Source: Homalodisca vitripennis
Taxonomy: Eukaryota; Arthropoda; Insecta; Hemiptera; Cicadellidae
DNA: 64,000 bases
Direction: 5' to 3'
Assembly: GCF_021130785.1 (NCBI RefSeq)
Contig: NC_060210.1
Span: 188,550,501-188,614,500 of the forward strand
The notes below the pieces were generated by a model that did no database searches, was not told the origin of the DNA, and saw only the letters and a list, made by a program, of their open reading frames with translations. Position numbers and translations under genes: made by a program. Shown here piece after piece: positions 33,326-44,976 of this stretch (its first letter is position 1; each line of letters opens with the position of its first letter).

Positions 33326-33924
33326 TTTGTTAAGATTAGTAGTGATTCATACAGATTGGTGAACCGTGGGTACATTTTTGTGTAACACAAGACAAGGAGA
33401 AAATAGCTTATACAGCCTTCAAAGAAGAAATGCAATATACGTCTAGCAGAAACAATAAATTGCAGCCTCAAGTCAGCAGGCGCTTCATTAACATTGACAA
33501 CACCATAGAGCTCTCTGTGTATTGGAGTTTACCTCCATAGTTCCCATCTAAGATTATGTGTGATACTGCCATTTCAGAGGTTGGTAGATTAGTATCAAAT
33601 GATTTTCTTTCTTTATAGACTGACTAAATAATTTTGAGGTTAATTATATAAAAAATCCATTACATAAAGTACAACGTAGGTACGCAAGACAATTTGTAAG
33701 ATCTACTTAATATATTTTTATGAAATAATAATTTTAGCCAGATACATATTGCAGGAGAGTAGTGAAAATGCATTTATTCCAAGAATTTTCATCAAGTCGT
33801 AACAAATAAGATATCGAAATTTTTGTATCTTTTAAGTGACTTTAAAATGTTTTCTTTCCTCATCGGTTTTCGTAAACCTTTGCATTGAAATTTTTAAAAG
33901 GCAACCATTATGAAACTATAAACT
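33326..33924. other. Unassigned AT-rich sequence
   Basis: Nothing nameable was seen. Confidence 0.3.
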
Positions 33925-34330
33925 ATACAGGGTGTTTGAAAAGTATGGGTACGGCTTAATATTTTAAAAACCATAGGAGATAACATCTATAAACTTTGCA
34001 CAGTGTCATATGACTATGTAAATTATTTTCTCTTGCTATTACCATGACATGCCAACCATGGGGGGACGGCCCACAGAGGAAAACATGGAAATCTTAAATT
34101 GAAGCATGGGTCGAGACCTCATTTGAAAGAGCTCACTTAGTAGAGTTGAATGCCGCAAACCGCATCTCAAAAGGTTTATCCAATCAGAAATGGCGGGTTG
34201 TTTTAAGTACACATTGTGAAGTACATTATGCGCTGCCATTTCTGACTGGATCGTCGTATTCTGATGTGGTAGGCGGCGTTTCACTCTACTAACCAATGTG
34301 TTTTCACTAACTTTTTTCAATTATCAAATT
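33925..34330 (+). repeat. Repeat starting TACAGGGTGTTTGAAAAGTA
   Basis: The start (33936) is a familiar insect transposon-end type; a similar inverted end (TGAACACCCTATACATAC) occurs at about 48868-48886. The body contains an inverted word pair (AGAAATGGCG at about 34185 and GCCATTTCTGACTGGAT at about 34234). No coding sequence was recognised. Confidence 0.4.
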
Positions 34331-34940
34331 ATGTCATAAGTTTATAACACAATGAATAAAACTAAAAAACATCGGTATTTATTGTGTTTTATTACAAAAC
34401 CTCAATAATACATAAAACATAAACTATTAAAACGCCGTAACTTAACATGTTTCTAAGTGATCATATTTTTAAATGCAAATCACAGAGATGGACGCAAACA
34501 TAAACGAAATATACATAATAAAGACTTTTCGTTTATTTTCACGTGTTAAACCATAATCGGAAAATACTGCCACACATTTGTAAACGCCCTATGTGTTTCC
34601 AGCTTCTACCTGTAACCTATTCTACCTATAAACTGTGCATGAGGCTTAATTTATACATAAGGAACACTGAGTTTGATGATGGTGCACGTCACTCCATGGG
34701 ATTTGGCTGAGCGTTACCGAATATTTTTACATTCGACTTATGGGTAACCATGATGGCAACGAGAAAATGGCAGAATAAAAATAAATTTGTAAACAAACTC
34801 AAAACACTCAGGAGAGATTAAACCATGTAACATATTAACACATGTAGCCTAACATCCCTACACATACAACATCAAATTTATAGTGACTTGGTTTGCACAA
34901 TTTTATTTTTAAACACTGATATAAACCCCAATTTAATGAA
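34331..34940. other. Unassigned, with a GGCTGAGCGTTACCGA repeat fragment
   Basis: The fragment lies near 34700. Otherwise nothing nameable. Confidence 0.35.
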
Positions 34941-34948
34941 CAAATATC

Positions 34949-35661
34949 GGGTCTTTTCTAGTATGACACGCATTCTCTATTTTAATTTCTATAATTAGAT
35001 TACGTTACTAGAGCTACAAATGTAATTTCTAAAGGTAATTGAGGTTAGGTTAAGCTAGGTTTTTGACAATAATTTGCAAAAACAATTGAAAAACGAGTTT
35101 ATTAATTTGTACGAAAAAACACAAATTAGTAATGAAAGATGTTAAAAATAATATACTATTCTGGTGGCCTGAACGCTTTAATGTCCTCCAGGATTTGTTC
35201 GAACAAATCTGTGTTTTGGTGGCGATGTTTCCACAGAAACTCACACAAGTATGAGTCTAGCAAGTTGCGACTTGTACCGCATTCGTTCCTATTACTGCCG
35301 ACGCCCAGAGCGATTCGATTCTCTGTGTGTGTGCTCCTGTTGTAGGATCAACAAAATTTTCAGAATGGGTTAGATCACGCGATCCTTGCCCCCTGCGCAG
35401 CGCTTCGCGCTGCTTGCTCTTTTAGAAAAAAAAATTAACTCGAGCTTGCAAAGTCCAAGCCCAGATCAAGCGGCGCGCGTTTATCACTGATAAGATAAGA
35501 CGAGTTTATACTAGAAGTAGTACCTGGACGTGGCCAAACTCGTGATTCGTCGGTTAAAAGTGACCAACCAGAGTTTCAGGATTTCCCGCTTTTCAATTGA
35601 CAATGAATTAACCGCTTTAATTACGATCTTTGTGAATGCGGGGACATATTAGAAAAGACCC
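34949..35661 (-). mobile_element. Merlin-type DNA transposon, internally deleted, copy 2
   Basis: Same terminal repeats as the 7052 copy (left GGGTCTTTTCTAGTATGACACG, right complement GGGGACATATTAGAAAAGACC with C). It is flanked by a perfect 8-bp duplication CAAATATC (34941-34948 and 35662-35669). The interior is collinear with copy 1, including the same deletion joint and the transposase tail on the minus strand (about 35155-35400). In that tail a 7-base deletion at about 35296 shifts the frame. Identical internal structure means that a deletion derivative, not the parent, was mobilised. Confidence 0.8.
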
Positions 35662-35669
35662 CAAATATC

Positions 35670-37725
35670 TGAAAGTATCATGTGGCAAGATTTGTCAAGA
35701 AATTTCATATTTAGATTTTAAATTTAGCAAGAAATTTCTTTCTACAAGAATTAGTTCTACGATGCATTACTTTCTTGCCAAATTCTTCTTGTATGATTGT
35801 CTCTCTGTCCGCGGGACGTATCAAGGATTAAATGAACTACAGATTTCAAATTTTACATTTAACCTCAGCGAAGCCTGATCAAACCGTGGTCTGGTGTAAT
35901 TCTACCTTGCGTACATTTAATTAAACACATCAAATCTTTCTCTAGTGTTCAGATTGTATCATTTGCTCGGGTTGTTATCAATCTAATATTAGATATACTG
36001 TCTAACTGTTCGCTCAATGTCATATTTGAAATTATTAGTATATTTTTAATGTGTATAGTAAATCGTTTGTAAAATTCAACTATATTCATTGCAAATACTG
36101 ATGTTGAACATTGTGATTCTATTTGTAGTTTATCTCACTTCTACATAACCCATAAGAGATAGGCCATATTGATAAAAGTTAATTTATGTATATAATTTTG
36201 TTAATGTGGATCAATTTATGGTTTATAAATTCCAATAGGTAAATTAAAAGATGCAAAATGTTAAGTTATGTATACTGTATTGTAATGAATTACTGTTTCT
36301 TTGTATTATCGTGAACGAAATATTTCGTACAACCTTTTTGGGGAAGTATTGTTAAATGCATAAATATTTTATAATCGAGTTTGTTATAACTTAAAAACTT
36401 AAAATTTTTTTGTCTATCAAAATTCTACGATCGAAATTATATTAGGGAAATTGTTTATAGTTTTATTGTATTAAATTATTAATTTAAATTTTACTACAAT
36501 TAACCTTAAAATAGGTGCAGGTAGATCTTAAGTACCTCTTAAGTATTAAACTTAGATCTAACATTCGTACGAAGATTTATAAATTCATTTAGTAAATTTG
36601 CTTTATTCTAACCAACTGAAATGATTTTACTAGAAATTAAGTAATGCAGGATGGTGAGTAATTGTTAATGAAATAATGTACTTAGTCAATGGAATGTTAG
36701 TTTGAGGTGGTAGTGTTATTTACATCCAATTTAAATATATTTTAGCAATACAGGATATTAAAAAGACCATACTTGAGAAATAAAAACTCCTATTTCGAAA
36801 AAAAGGCAAACAATCTTTAACACAGTTCTTAGATATCTTCAGCTCAGCTATTCATCTATTGTAAAAATATGTCAACGTGGGAATTTTTGCTTGCGCCGAA
36901 CAAGAGCAGATACAGGCCGATGCTCTGTAGTCTATATTTTGGGCGGGTTATTTATACCCTACGAAAATTTGTGTTGGTCTCACTGCAAGCTTGATTCTTC
37001 CCGCTTTCATTCGGATTGTGACCGAAGGAGTTCACGACTGCATCAGCTGACAGGTAATATGATTTTTAAAAATCGATTAACTTAATCGATTGCTTATATC
37101 GATCGACTTGTCGGGTAATGTTATTTTCTCGAACATTATAATATGATACCAATAAATTAATACTAAATCCGAATGCGCTTCTTTCGATGATTGTTAAGTT
37201 ATTACTCATATCTTCTAGACTGCTTATTATTCATGGTATACCATATCGTGTTGTGCCTTAAAAACTGTCATAAAACTTGTAATATTATATTTTGTCTATT
37301 CGTTACAAAACTGTTATGAAATATAATTCCTACTAGATTTTACTTTGTAAATGTATGTTCTAAAACTTATTACATCCGACACTCAAGGTTTTAAAACCTT
37401 TTTCTAACGTTTTAGCACATTGTTTCTTGACTCCAAACAAAACATAAAATTTCCATTAGGTTTACGCATAAAAATATTATTTCCGTATTTATTTATCTGT
37501 GTTTTGCTTAACTCACAAAACGTTAAGGTTAAATCTTTATAACGGTTAGTTTTTACCGAAAACACCTACGCCAAAAACTGAATTTAAATTGTTTTGAAAT
37601 TATGGTAGTTTAAAACCAGTTATATCATATTTCAATAAAATATTCATTATATGAAGTAATATTAATATAAAATATTATTTCTCGAAGCACAAACTAATTA
37701 TAATGCTTGAAATATTTCTTCGGGC
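35670..37725. other. Unassigned AT-rich sequence with one promoter-like patch
   Basis: Nothing nameable apart from the patch at 36935-37053. Confidence 0.35.
36935..37053 (+). promoter_or_regulatory. Possible promoter and short 5' exon
   Basis: GGGCGGG then TTATTTATACC (about 36939-36958), followed by GC-richer sequence that ends in CAG-GTAATATG (about 37053), a good splice donor. The stretch before the donor has no long frame, so it could be a non-coding first exon. This rests only on sequence words. Confidence 0.2.
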
Positions 37726-38412
37726 GGTCAGATTCTGTTATATGCCCCCAACGCTTAAACTTTTTCAATGAACTTAGAACGTTATAAAACGATGTAGCTG
37801 AGTAACAAAACTAACATTATGCCCCCAACGCAAATTTTTCATTTACTGATGATTATAATGAATTACAATTGATTACTAGCTAAGAAAAAAAGGTACTCAC
37901 GTATTATATCGACCACACCCCTACATTTCTCCAAACACAAAAATTCAACAAAAACAAACATTACCAAACAAAAACTAAACCCTTTATTGAAAAAAACACA
38001 TAAAACTTGTTTTTATTCTTGATCACACTCCGCCACCTAAAATGCGAGTGCCTCCGGCACTCAGCGTGGCATTCGGCAGCGTCTCAACGAAAGAAAAACA
38101 TCCCTCGAGATAGTACCTATCAGTAAAATATCAAATTCTAGAGGGGCTGATCTGGAATATAAATCGAATTGTAATGGAAAGGCAATTATGTACCGTGTAA
38201 AAAACTTAAATAATCATGTGATGCCGCGCGGCCTGCCGTAATCGGGATTCTCGAGAAAGATAAGATAACAGCGACAACAATACCGACCGCAGTACCTGGA
38301 AATGCTTGTTGCTTGATGGAATGTTAGTTCTGTTACTCCACTACATTGTTTTATAACGTTCTAAGTTAATTGAAAAAGTTTAAGCGTTGAGGGCATATAA
38401 CGGAATCTGACC
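37726..38412. mobile_element. Long-TIR DNA element holding a nested T8 copy
   Basis: The 93-bp inverted ends (37726-37818 and 38320-38412), starting GGTCAGATTC-T/C-GTTATATGCC, match at about nine positions in ten. The flanks show CGGGC on both sides, offset by one base on the right, so the target duplication is uncertain. Positions 37892-38304 are a copy of the T8 element seen at 21667-22419 that has lost its right end. Confidence 0.7.
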
Positions 38413-38867
38413 CCGGGCAATAGATTATTAATACATTGACATTTACTAGTCTATATTTTACCATTTATCGATATATTTATAATTACACTACTCACGCCCT
38501 CTTGTTGACATGCTGGTACAGGATAAGGCATTTATTATATGATTTATTTATCTTTACTCTAAATTTGTATTGAAAACTTTTACATAATCTAGATTTGTCC
38601 GAAAGTATTTCCTGGTATTTAATCAATAAATGTGTAAACTGTTGCGCTTCAAATTCTGATACGTATTTGATGTTGATACAATTTCTTCAGAAAATGTGTA
38701 TCCTTGTACTCCTTAACTTGGCTAAACCTCGCATCGGTTTGACATCCGCTGTATTTTCTTCATTCATGATATTGCATTGTAAATCCATTACAAACATATT
38801 GTTTGATTTGCATTTGATTAATCCCCCTCCGTTATTTACTGATATTAATCTTTATGTTATAAAAATC
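38413..38867. other. Unassigned AT-rich sequence
   Basis: Nothing nameable was seen. Confidence 0.3.
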
Positions 38868-38952
38868 CCTAACGTCAGGCGCGGGAATCGTACCCACGAC
38901 TCTAAGAGAAACTCGCGCGTCCAAGACTAGCGCCTTAGACCACACAGCCATC
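38820..38952 (-). mobile_element. tRNA-Leu-derived SINE or tRNA pseudogene
   Basis: The minus strand reads GTCAAGATGGCTGTGTGGTC, TAAGGCGCTAG … GGGTACGATTCCCGCGCC-TGAC. The ends GTCA and TGAC could pair as an acceptor stem; box A (TGTGGTCTAAGGCG) and box B (GGGTACGATTCCC) follow the tRNA-Leu pattern, including a variable arm (TTTCTCTTAGAGT). The anticodon arm pairs badly, so this is a SINE head or a decayed tRNA rather than a working gene. A non-tRNA tail follows. Confidence 0.55.
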
Positions 38953-39950
38953 TTGACTTTTAATCTTTCGTACGCAGATAGGTTACTTAGTACACCCGAG
39001 GTTGTTCTTCAATTCGACTGGATTGCATACCAGTTCTAAGGTTAAACTAAGTAGTAAATACAATATAACTATGCTAGTATAACTTCTATTATAAGGGACG
39101 GTATGATCACATACTGATTGGTGAATAATTAACCCTCAATGTTACCAGTCAATAAAATAACATATTTGAGTGGTTTCGAATTATGTCTAGTGTCTGTATG
39201 TATGTTATCATTACTGATAGGACATATTTCACACGTACAAATTTTTTATGTTGGTGAAACCATTTTTAATTAATGCTACTTAACATTGCTCTAGTGTCAA
39301 TTAATGCTTGCACCGAAAGATCACCATATGTTACCTTAATTTCAGGACCACTTATTTCTTTAACCTTAATCACTTTTACAGTATTTCTCAATTAATTCCC
39401 TATCCAACTTTTTCATGTCTTGTACATCTTCTCGAACAATCTGCCAACGTCTTATTACACTTCCTTCCATGAAATTATCAACTATTCTTTGAAGCTGCGA
39501 CATAGTATTCTTCCTCGAGTTTCTTTAAAGTTTTTGGAAATATGTTCGAAGTTAATTTGTAAATTCTCTAGGATTTCTGTTTTTATCCCATTAAAATTCG
39601 GAATACTATTTTCTTTCAAATTCTATCCCATACAAGTTACAATTATTTCACCTCCTTCCAACCAGACTTTCTCGGATGTCGTTGTCTAATCTTTTCATTT
39701 CTTCTTTCTGTTTATTAAATTCCTCGTGTACTTCGATAATTTCTTCACCTATTATTTTGGATTTGTCACGGATATTCTCATCTCTCCTTGTTTTATTTTT
39801 AACAACTTCGCTCAAGCTTCTTTTGCACTCTTTTAAAATGTATTATCCTCTCTCATTTCCTTATTTGGCTAAACATTCTTCAACGAGTTTGAAATATAAT
39901 TTGTTTCAGTTATAATTTCTTTCCAAAATTCAAATTTTTGAATTCTATCA
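38953..39950. other. Unassigned; C/T-rich segment 39360-39950
   Basis: The region 39360-39950 is pyrimidine-rich and gives several chance frames. No gene was recognised. Confidence 0.3.
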
Positions 39951-39959
39951 CTTATTACA

Positions 39960-40472
39960 ATTGTACAGTTTCTATTCTGTCTGCGGGCTGTGAAAATTCC
40001 TTCTCTATCTGACTGTATTTTTATCCACTGGATGTCTCAAAAACAATTTGAGCTACAGACTTGAAATTTTGCAATGTAACGTAATTTCTGCTTAGGTATA
40101 GTTCCTATGTGGAATTTGACTGGATCTCTACCCCCCCCCCCCCCAGGATATTTCGAGGACGGTTTCATCTGTAGACATAAAATTGTGCAACTTCATTTCT
40201 ATATAGACAATAATCAGCTCGATGAAGGTCGACGATTCATCCATGGAATTTACCTGAGTATCATTGAAGTTTGTCACTCTGTAATCTTGCAGATTTTCCC
40301 TTCTGTCTACGTAGGGGATATAAAAAAATCTATTTTCTGTCTAATCGTCTGTCTATTCGCAGGGAATCTCAAGATGAGCTATAAACTTGAAACACGTGCT
40401 CTTCCGTACTCTGACCTTGTAACAGTTCCAACAATAGCTAATAATTATGTCACAAGTTTTTTATGTCAATAG
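39960..40472 (+). repeat. Dispersed repeat with CTGTCTGC / GTCTGTCTATTCGCAG words
   Basis: Repeated sub-blocks (TATCTGACTG … ATGTCTCAAAAACAATTTGAGC and GTCTAATCGTC … GGGAATCTCAAGATGAGCTA) occur twice within the stretch, in an arrangement seen near 55345-55400 too. A C15 run lies at 40130-40144. Confidence 0.4.
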
Positions 40473-40593
40473 AGCTGTGTACCTCGGCAGTATGTACATA
40501 AGTGTAACTCCGCGAGACGCTTATGAGGACGTGTTGGACGGTGACCCTGTTGGCGATGTGCCCAACACGGCGGCGGCCAGGCCCTACTTGTAG
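40473..40593 (+). CDS. Candidate terminal coding exon, unidentified
   Basis: A pyrimidine-rich tract ending ATGTCAATAG (acceptor at 40471-40472) is followed by a GC-rich frame of 39 codons with a TAG stop at 40591-40593: AVYLGSMYISVTPRDAYEDV, then LDGDPVGDVPNTAAARPYL. The acidic, proline-containing end, the abrupt GC rise and the in-frame stop upstream of the acceptor are what one expects of a last exon. I do not recognise the protein; a link to the potassium channel 36 kb upstream is possible but untested. Confidence 0.3.
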
Positions 40594-41279
40594 GTCAGGG
40601 TCCGAGTCCGCCTACTAATGTCCTGGTCAAGTCTTCAGTCGTCTTCCGATCTCTGCTTTTTATGTGGTAACCACACGCTTTCTACTTTTATATCATGTTG
40701 GATCTGTCAAGAGGTCTCCTAAAATTTCCCGATTTAAGCTAATATTTAATTTAATTTAATATTTATTTTTGCTCTGTAAATACGCGAGTCAATTACATTA
40801 TTGACCTCACTGCACACAAGTAGGCACAACAGCATCTTATAGAAACAAAGGTACTGTCTGAAGATACAGTCTTTCTCCGTAGGTGTACTTTTTTAATCAC
40901 ACAAGATAGGTACATATTTCGACAGGCTCAGTTAACCAAAAGTCCAAAATCCCCAATGGTTTGTCTGCACGTAAAACTTAACGATATTCTTTACATTGTC
41001 TTGTGTAAGGATGTTCATTATTTTTTTGTAATTCTTACCTTTTAGACCCAAAAACATAATAATTGAAAAATAACTAATATTTCTAACAATTTTTATGCAT
41101 CAGGATTTGTAACAGTTAAATAACAAACAACAAATGTACAAATTAGCAGAATAGAATATATATTCACTGATTAACATTAACAATAAAACTTTAACAGCAG
41201 AACAAAATTATTAAAAAACGCAGTAAATTATCTACTTAACGCAGGCCTCACCTTTGTTTAATGCTTGTTAATGATGATG
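40594..41279. other. Unassigned sequence
   Basis: A GACAGGCTCAGTTAACC word near 40922 belongs to the GGCTGAGC family, inverted. Nothing else nameable. Confidence 0.3.
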
Positions 41280-41580
41280 GAAGGTTTGAAACGATAATAA
41301 GATTTCTAACATTTGCTATCATAATATGTTACGAATTGTATAACACAACGTTTCGAGGTTTGAAATTTATCCTCTTCTTCAGGCGAGATGATAATTAGTA
41401 CATACAAATAAAACAAAACCAAAAAAAGAGATTAATCTCTTTTCTTTTTCTTCCTTTTGCATTTTCTGTCTTTGATATGTATTAATTTAATTATCTTTCC
41501 ATCTGAAGAATGGGATAGATTTCAACTCTCAAAACGTTGTTATACATTTTGAAACATCTAACGATGGAAAATGCCCAAAA
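41280..41580. repeat. Inverted pair of family P2 terminal repeats with hammerhead-like cores
   Basis: The left core on the minus strand (41341-41388) reads CTGAAGA, then GAGG … CCTC, then GAAACGTTG. The right core on the plus strand (41503-41550) reads CTGAAGA … CTCTC-AAAACGTTG. The left stem II is GAGG/CCTC where the 49-kb copy has GAGA/TCTC, a paired change. The two cores face outward around about 115 bp. Confidence 0.55.
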
Positions 41581-41659
41581 TCCTATTATCCAATCAGACC
41601 CCTATTATTCTGATTTCATACCCAGCCCTAATTAAAATTTACTATACAGTAGAGTTATT

Positions 41660-42610
41660 CTGATTTTATTAACCACTAGCAGTTGCCCGTGACTTCTCAT
41701 GCAATTTCTCAGTTTTTAAACCTGTATGAGCACTTCTGGTTCGTGTGAATTTTATTTCACCAATGTTGAGCGTGCCTTGTTCCAACGAACAACAAAAGTT
41801 TATAGTTATGGCCATTATAATTTTCTTGTTCTCAGTATGATTTGCTCCATGTTTGATTTTGCCTTGTTTCTCGTTCAAGAAAATATATATCACAGATCAG
41901 AGAAGCCCACTTCTGTCAAAAGTGAACTAAAATGAGTTTTATATCAGTCTTTCAATTTATATTCAAAGTTACATAGTAACATTGTATCTTAGATCTAATA
42001 CTTAGTATTTGGTAAAAATGCACCGTTATAACTATATTAACAATGACACTAAGCGTTTGCTTCTTTATAAACTGAAAAATATTTTAGTAAATTTAGAGGT
42101 GGAATTGGTACATTAGTACATTGGCACAGTCCAGCGAACTTTGATCTATCATAGTTCTTGCCAACTGCTTCAGAGTCTTGGGTGTGAATTTCTGACTATC
42201 TTAGGACATTTTATAAGATAGATAAGTGCTTACCTAATCGCTGAAATCTAAAACGGCTTTAAAGTAATGGTTATTACTACCATTATTATATATACTACAA
42301 TATTAGAATGTACTCACCATAAATGTAAACAAATTAAAAATAGTAAACTATGTTTACACAAAACAGTTGATTGCATTACACATGCTCATTTAATTTATAT
42401 TTCACTACTTTAGATACCCAGATGGGATTTTCCGCTACTTTAAAGACCAGTGGGGCGCAGCCCGGAGGGATTTTAGATATTGGAATAGGCCTATACTCAT
42501 CCTAGGCACCGTAAAATTGTCTACGTAAAATTTGAGGACAATCGGTTGAATAGTTTATGCGTGAAAGCAAAACAAACAAACAAAGGCACTTTCGAATTTA
42601 TAATATTAGG
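41660..42610 (+). repeat. Dispersed repeat family A, copy 2
   Basis: Starts ACTAGCAGTTGCCCGTGAC (about 41674) and ends ATCGGTTGAATAGTTTATGC … TTTATAATATTAGGA (about 42605), the longest copy. The interior includes AGATCAGAGAAGCCCACTTC and GACCAGTGGGGCGCAGCCCG. Confidence 0.65.
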
Positions 42611-44040
42611 AAAACAAAAATATTAGGATACGTCGCATTTTTTTTAATCGCTACAATCAACACATTTTAGTGTTATCATTGTGTTTCAGTGGAAACTTTG
42701 CCATCTAGATGCATTTATAACAGGTGGTCTGATTGGCTGACGACCTCCTAATGACTCACTAAACTGAGACGGGCTTTATCTGGAGGATTGCAATTTATCT
42801 AAATTTGAGAGCAGTGACCTATCCAGTAAATCCAAAATGTCTGATTGGATTTCCAAAATCTCACAGAGAAACATTATCTCACGCTGTTATTACTTTTACG
42901 GGTTTCATTGTTTATTATGTGAAATGGATTTTGAACAAATTGAGACGAATAAATAGACCGATACCACAAAAATAATTTTAACTAGTCCTGTGTAATTTTA
43001 ACGCGAATTGATACTGAACATTCGTTGGTGCTGTACATTTTCATGATTTTGTTGTAAGTCGATTTTAATTTTTGGGTCACGAAGATTTTACATCTAAGTG
43101 AATATTACTGTTCCTTTACAACCATGTATATACTTCCTTTAAGAAGCGTGTAAAGGATATATTATGCTAAACATATGTTAAATAAATAAACTGCATTGTA
43201 TAGTTATATACATAAAACAGCTACATGAAGGACTAATAGTGATAGTGGATAAGTCCATAATAAATAGTAAATTTATTATTCTTGTTACTCAAAGACGATG
43301 GAGATATTTTTCACAAAGGTATCCGAATAACAATTCACGTTTTCATAACAAATCGATATCTAAGGAAGTATTATAGAAAGCGCGGTGTAATTGACTTTAA
43401 GTTAACATAACTAACATAAAGGTTTTAAAATAAATGTTACTTTTGCAGAGTCAAATCTTCACAAACCAATAAAACTTATTCAAGTATTGCAGTAGTAAAT
43501 CAGGGAATTCTCTTCCTAAACCTTAATATTTGCTTCGTTCATGAAATATGTGAGTTATATAAAATTATGACAGATTAAAAAACTCTACGTCGTAATAATA
43601 GATACAACTCTGAACCCAATCAATCAAAACGTCAAAATATAATTGACCTATTCTTCTCTTCCTAGAATTTTCTATAATAACATGTTTCTTCTAATGTAAG
43701 ATATGGGTGTGAATTTAAGTACGTTAACACAACGTTTGAGGTGGCCCAATTGATGTTTTGAGTTAATTATCTTTTACAAAAGATTGATACACCATTTACG
43801 ACACCTTTTCTGAAGAGTGATATTAAACATTTATTATATTAAGAGTGAATTGTTGGCATTTACACTTACCACACACAAAAAATACCTGAAGAAAAGAATA
43901 TTATTGTCATAAACCGTTAAAAAATGGGTCTATCCTTGGAGAAGTATCTCTTTTATATATACTTATGAAAGGCTTTATCTTCATCTACATTCCATATACA
44001 CCCACCCATTCATATAATTGAATAAATTTACTACTTTAAA
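42611..44040. other. Unassigned AT-rich sequence
   Basis: Nothing nameable was seen. Confidence 0.3.
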
Positions 44041-44220
44041 CAGGTTATTTTTGACGATGGAAGGATTGTGAAGGAAACAGAACAGGGTTTTTCCGGACAT
44101 TTGCCATTGTTCAGTGAAACAAGAAATCAGTAACACTACGTTTCGAGATCTGTAATCTGATCTCTTCTTCAGGTAAAGAACTAACCTGATACATAATTAC
44201 AAACTAGGTTACAACCTAAA
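44041..44220 (-). repeat. Family P2 terminal repeat, left member of a 2.8-kb pair
   Basis: Starts AGGTTATTTTTGACGATGG and includes GGACATTTGCC and a hammerhead-like core on the minus strand (44130-44182: CTGAAGA, stem GAGATC/GATCTC, GAAA, CGTAGTGTTAC). The inverted partner is at 46600-46870. Confidence 0.65.
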
Positions 44221-44976
44221 TTACTTAAGCTCTGTTTATTCTGGGTTTTAATGCCGCTTTTTAATATCAGAACATCATGTTTACTATTTTTCAGGGCTTA
44301 TTAACCAAATACCTGCATGTATATTTACCACTCTACGAAGAAGAAAGATACAGAAAGGTGAGATCATGTTTCGTTAAAAGTATTTTATACACTGATCACT
44401 TAAGACAAGAAGCTGGCAAACTTCTCGCTTGACTTAGTCCTAAAAGGACCTTTTCCCTTGCTTCCGCAATAATAGGATACTCAGGATGGGTAAGGTTGGG
44501 GGCACGGAACGCCTGCTGATCAGATAAAGAAAGATAGCGAGCTCTAACACTTCACTCATGTCACCTTCGAAGAAAAGGAGGCTAGGCAGTCAAATCAGTT
44601 AAGGGAAGACATTCCCTCACCTTTAGGCTACCTAACAACCTTCGGTGCTAAAGGGACTTTAGCGACTAAACCAACCCACTCCTACAGTCTTTCTCTACAG
44701 TAAACTAACCTACTAAACAGCCCTTATCCCCCAATATTTCGATATTTGTGGTTAGGGATGTGACGCTCCTGGACACCCATAGTGTTACCTAGATGCAGGT
44801 AACACATCTGGTTTTGCTGTACCTACTGTACATTTAGCTGGAAGGCATAAACCAGCCAAAAGTGAAACTCCTGTGAATTAAAAACCTGTACCTTTACTGT
44901 AGCACCAGTCATATACTGAATTTAAGACAACCGGGATAGTGGTAATGTGCGTCTAGCCTACCGCAGTTAATGTGTG
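44221..44976. other. Unassigned; interior of a P2-bounded block
   Basis: Contains a GC-richer patch at 44440-44660 without a recognisable frame. Confidence 0.3.

Noticed and set aside
38868..38952. Functional tRNA-Leu gene
   Set aside because: Box A, box B and the ends fit, but the anticodon arm does not pair properly, so SINE or pseudogene is more likely.
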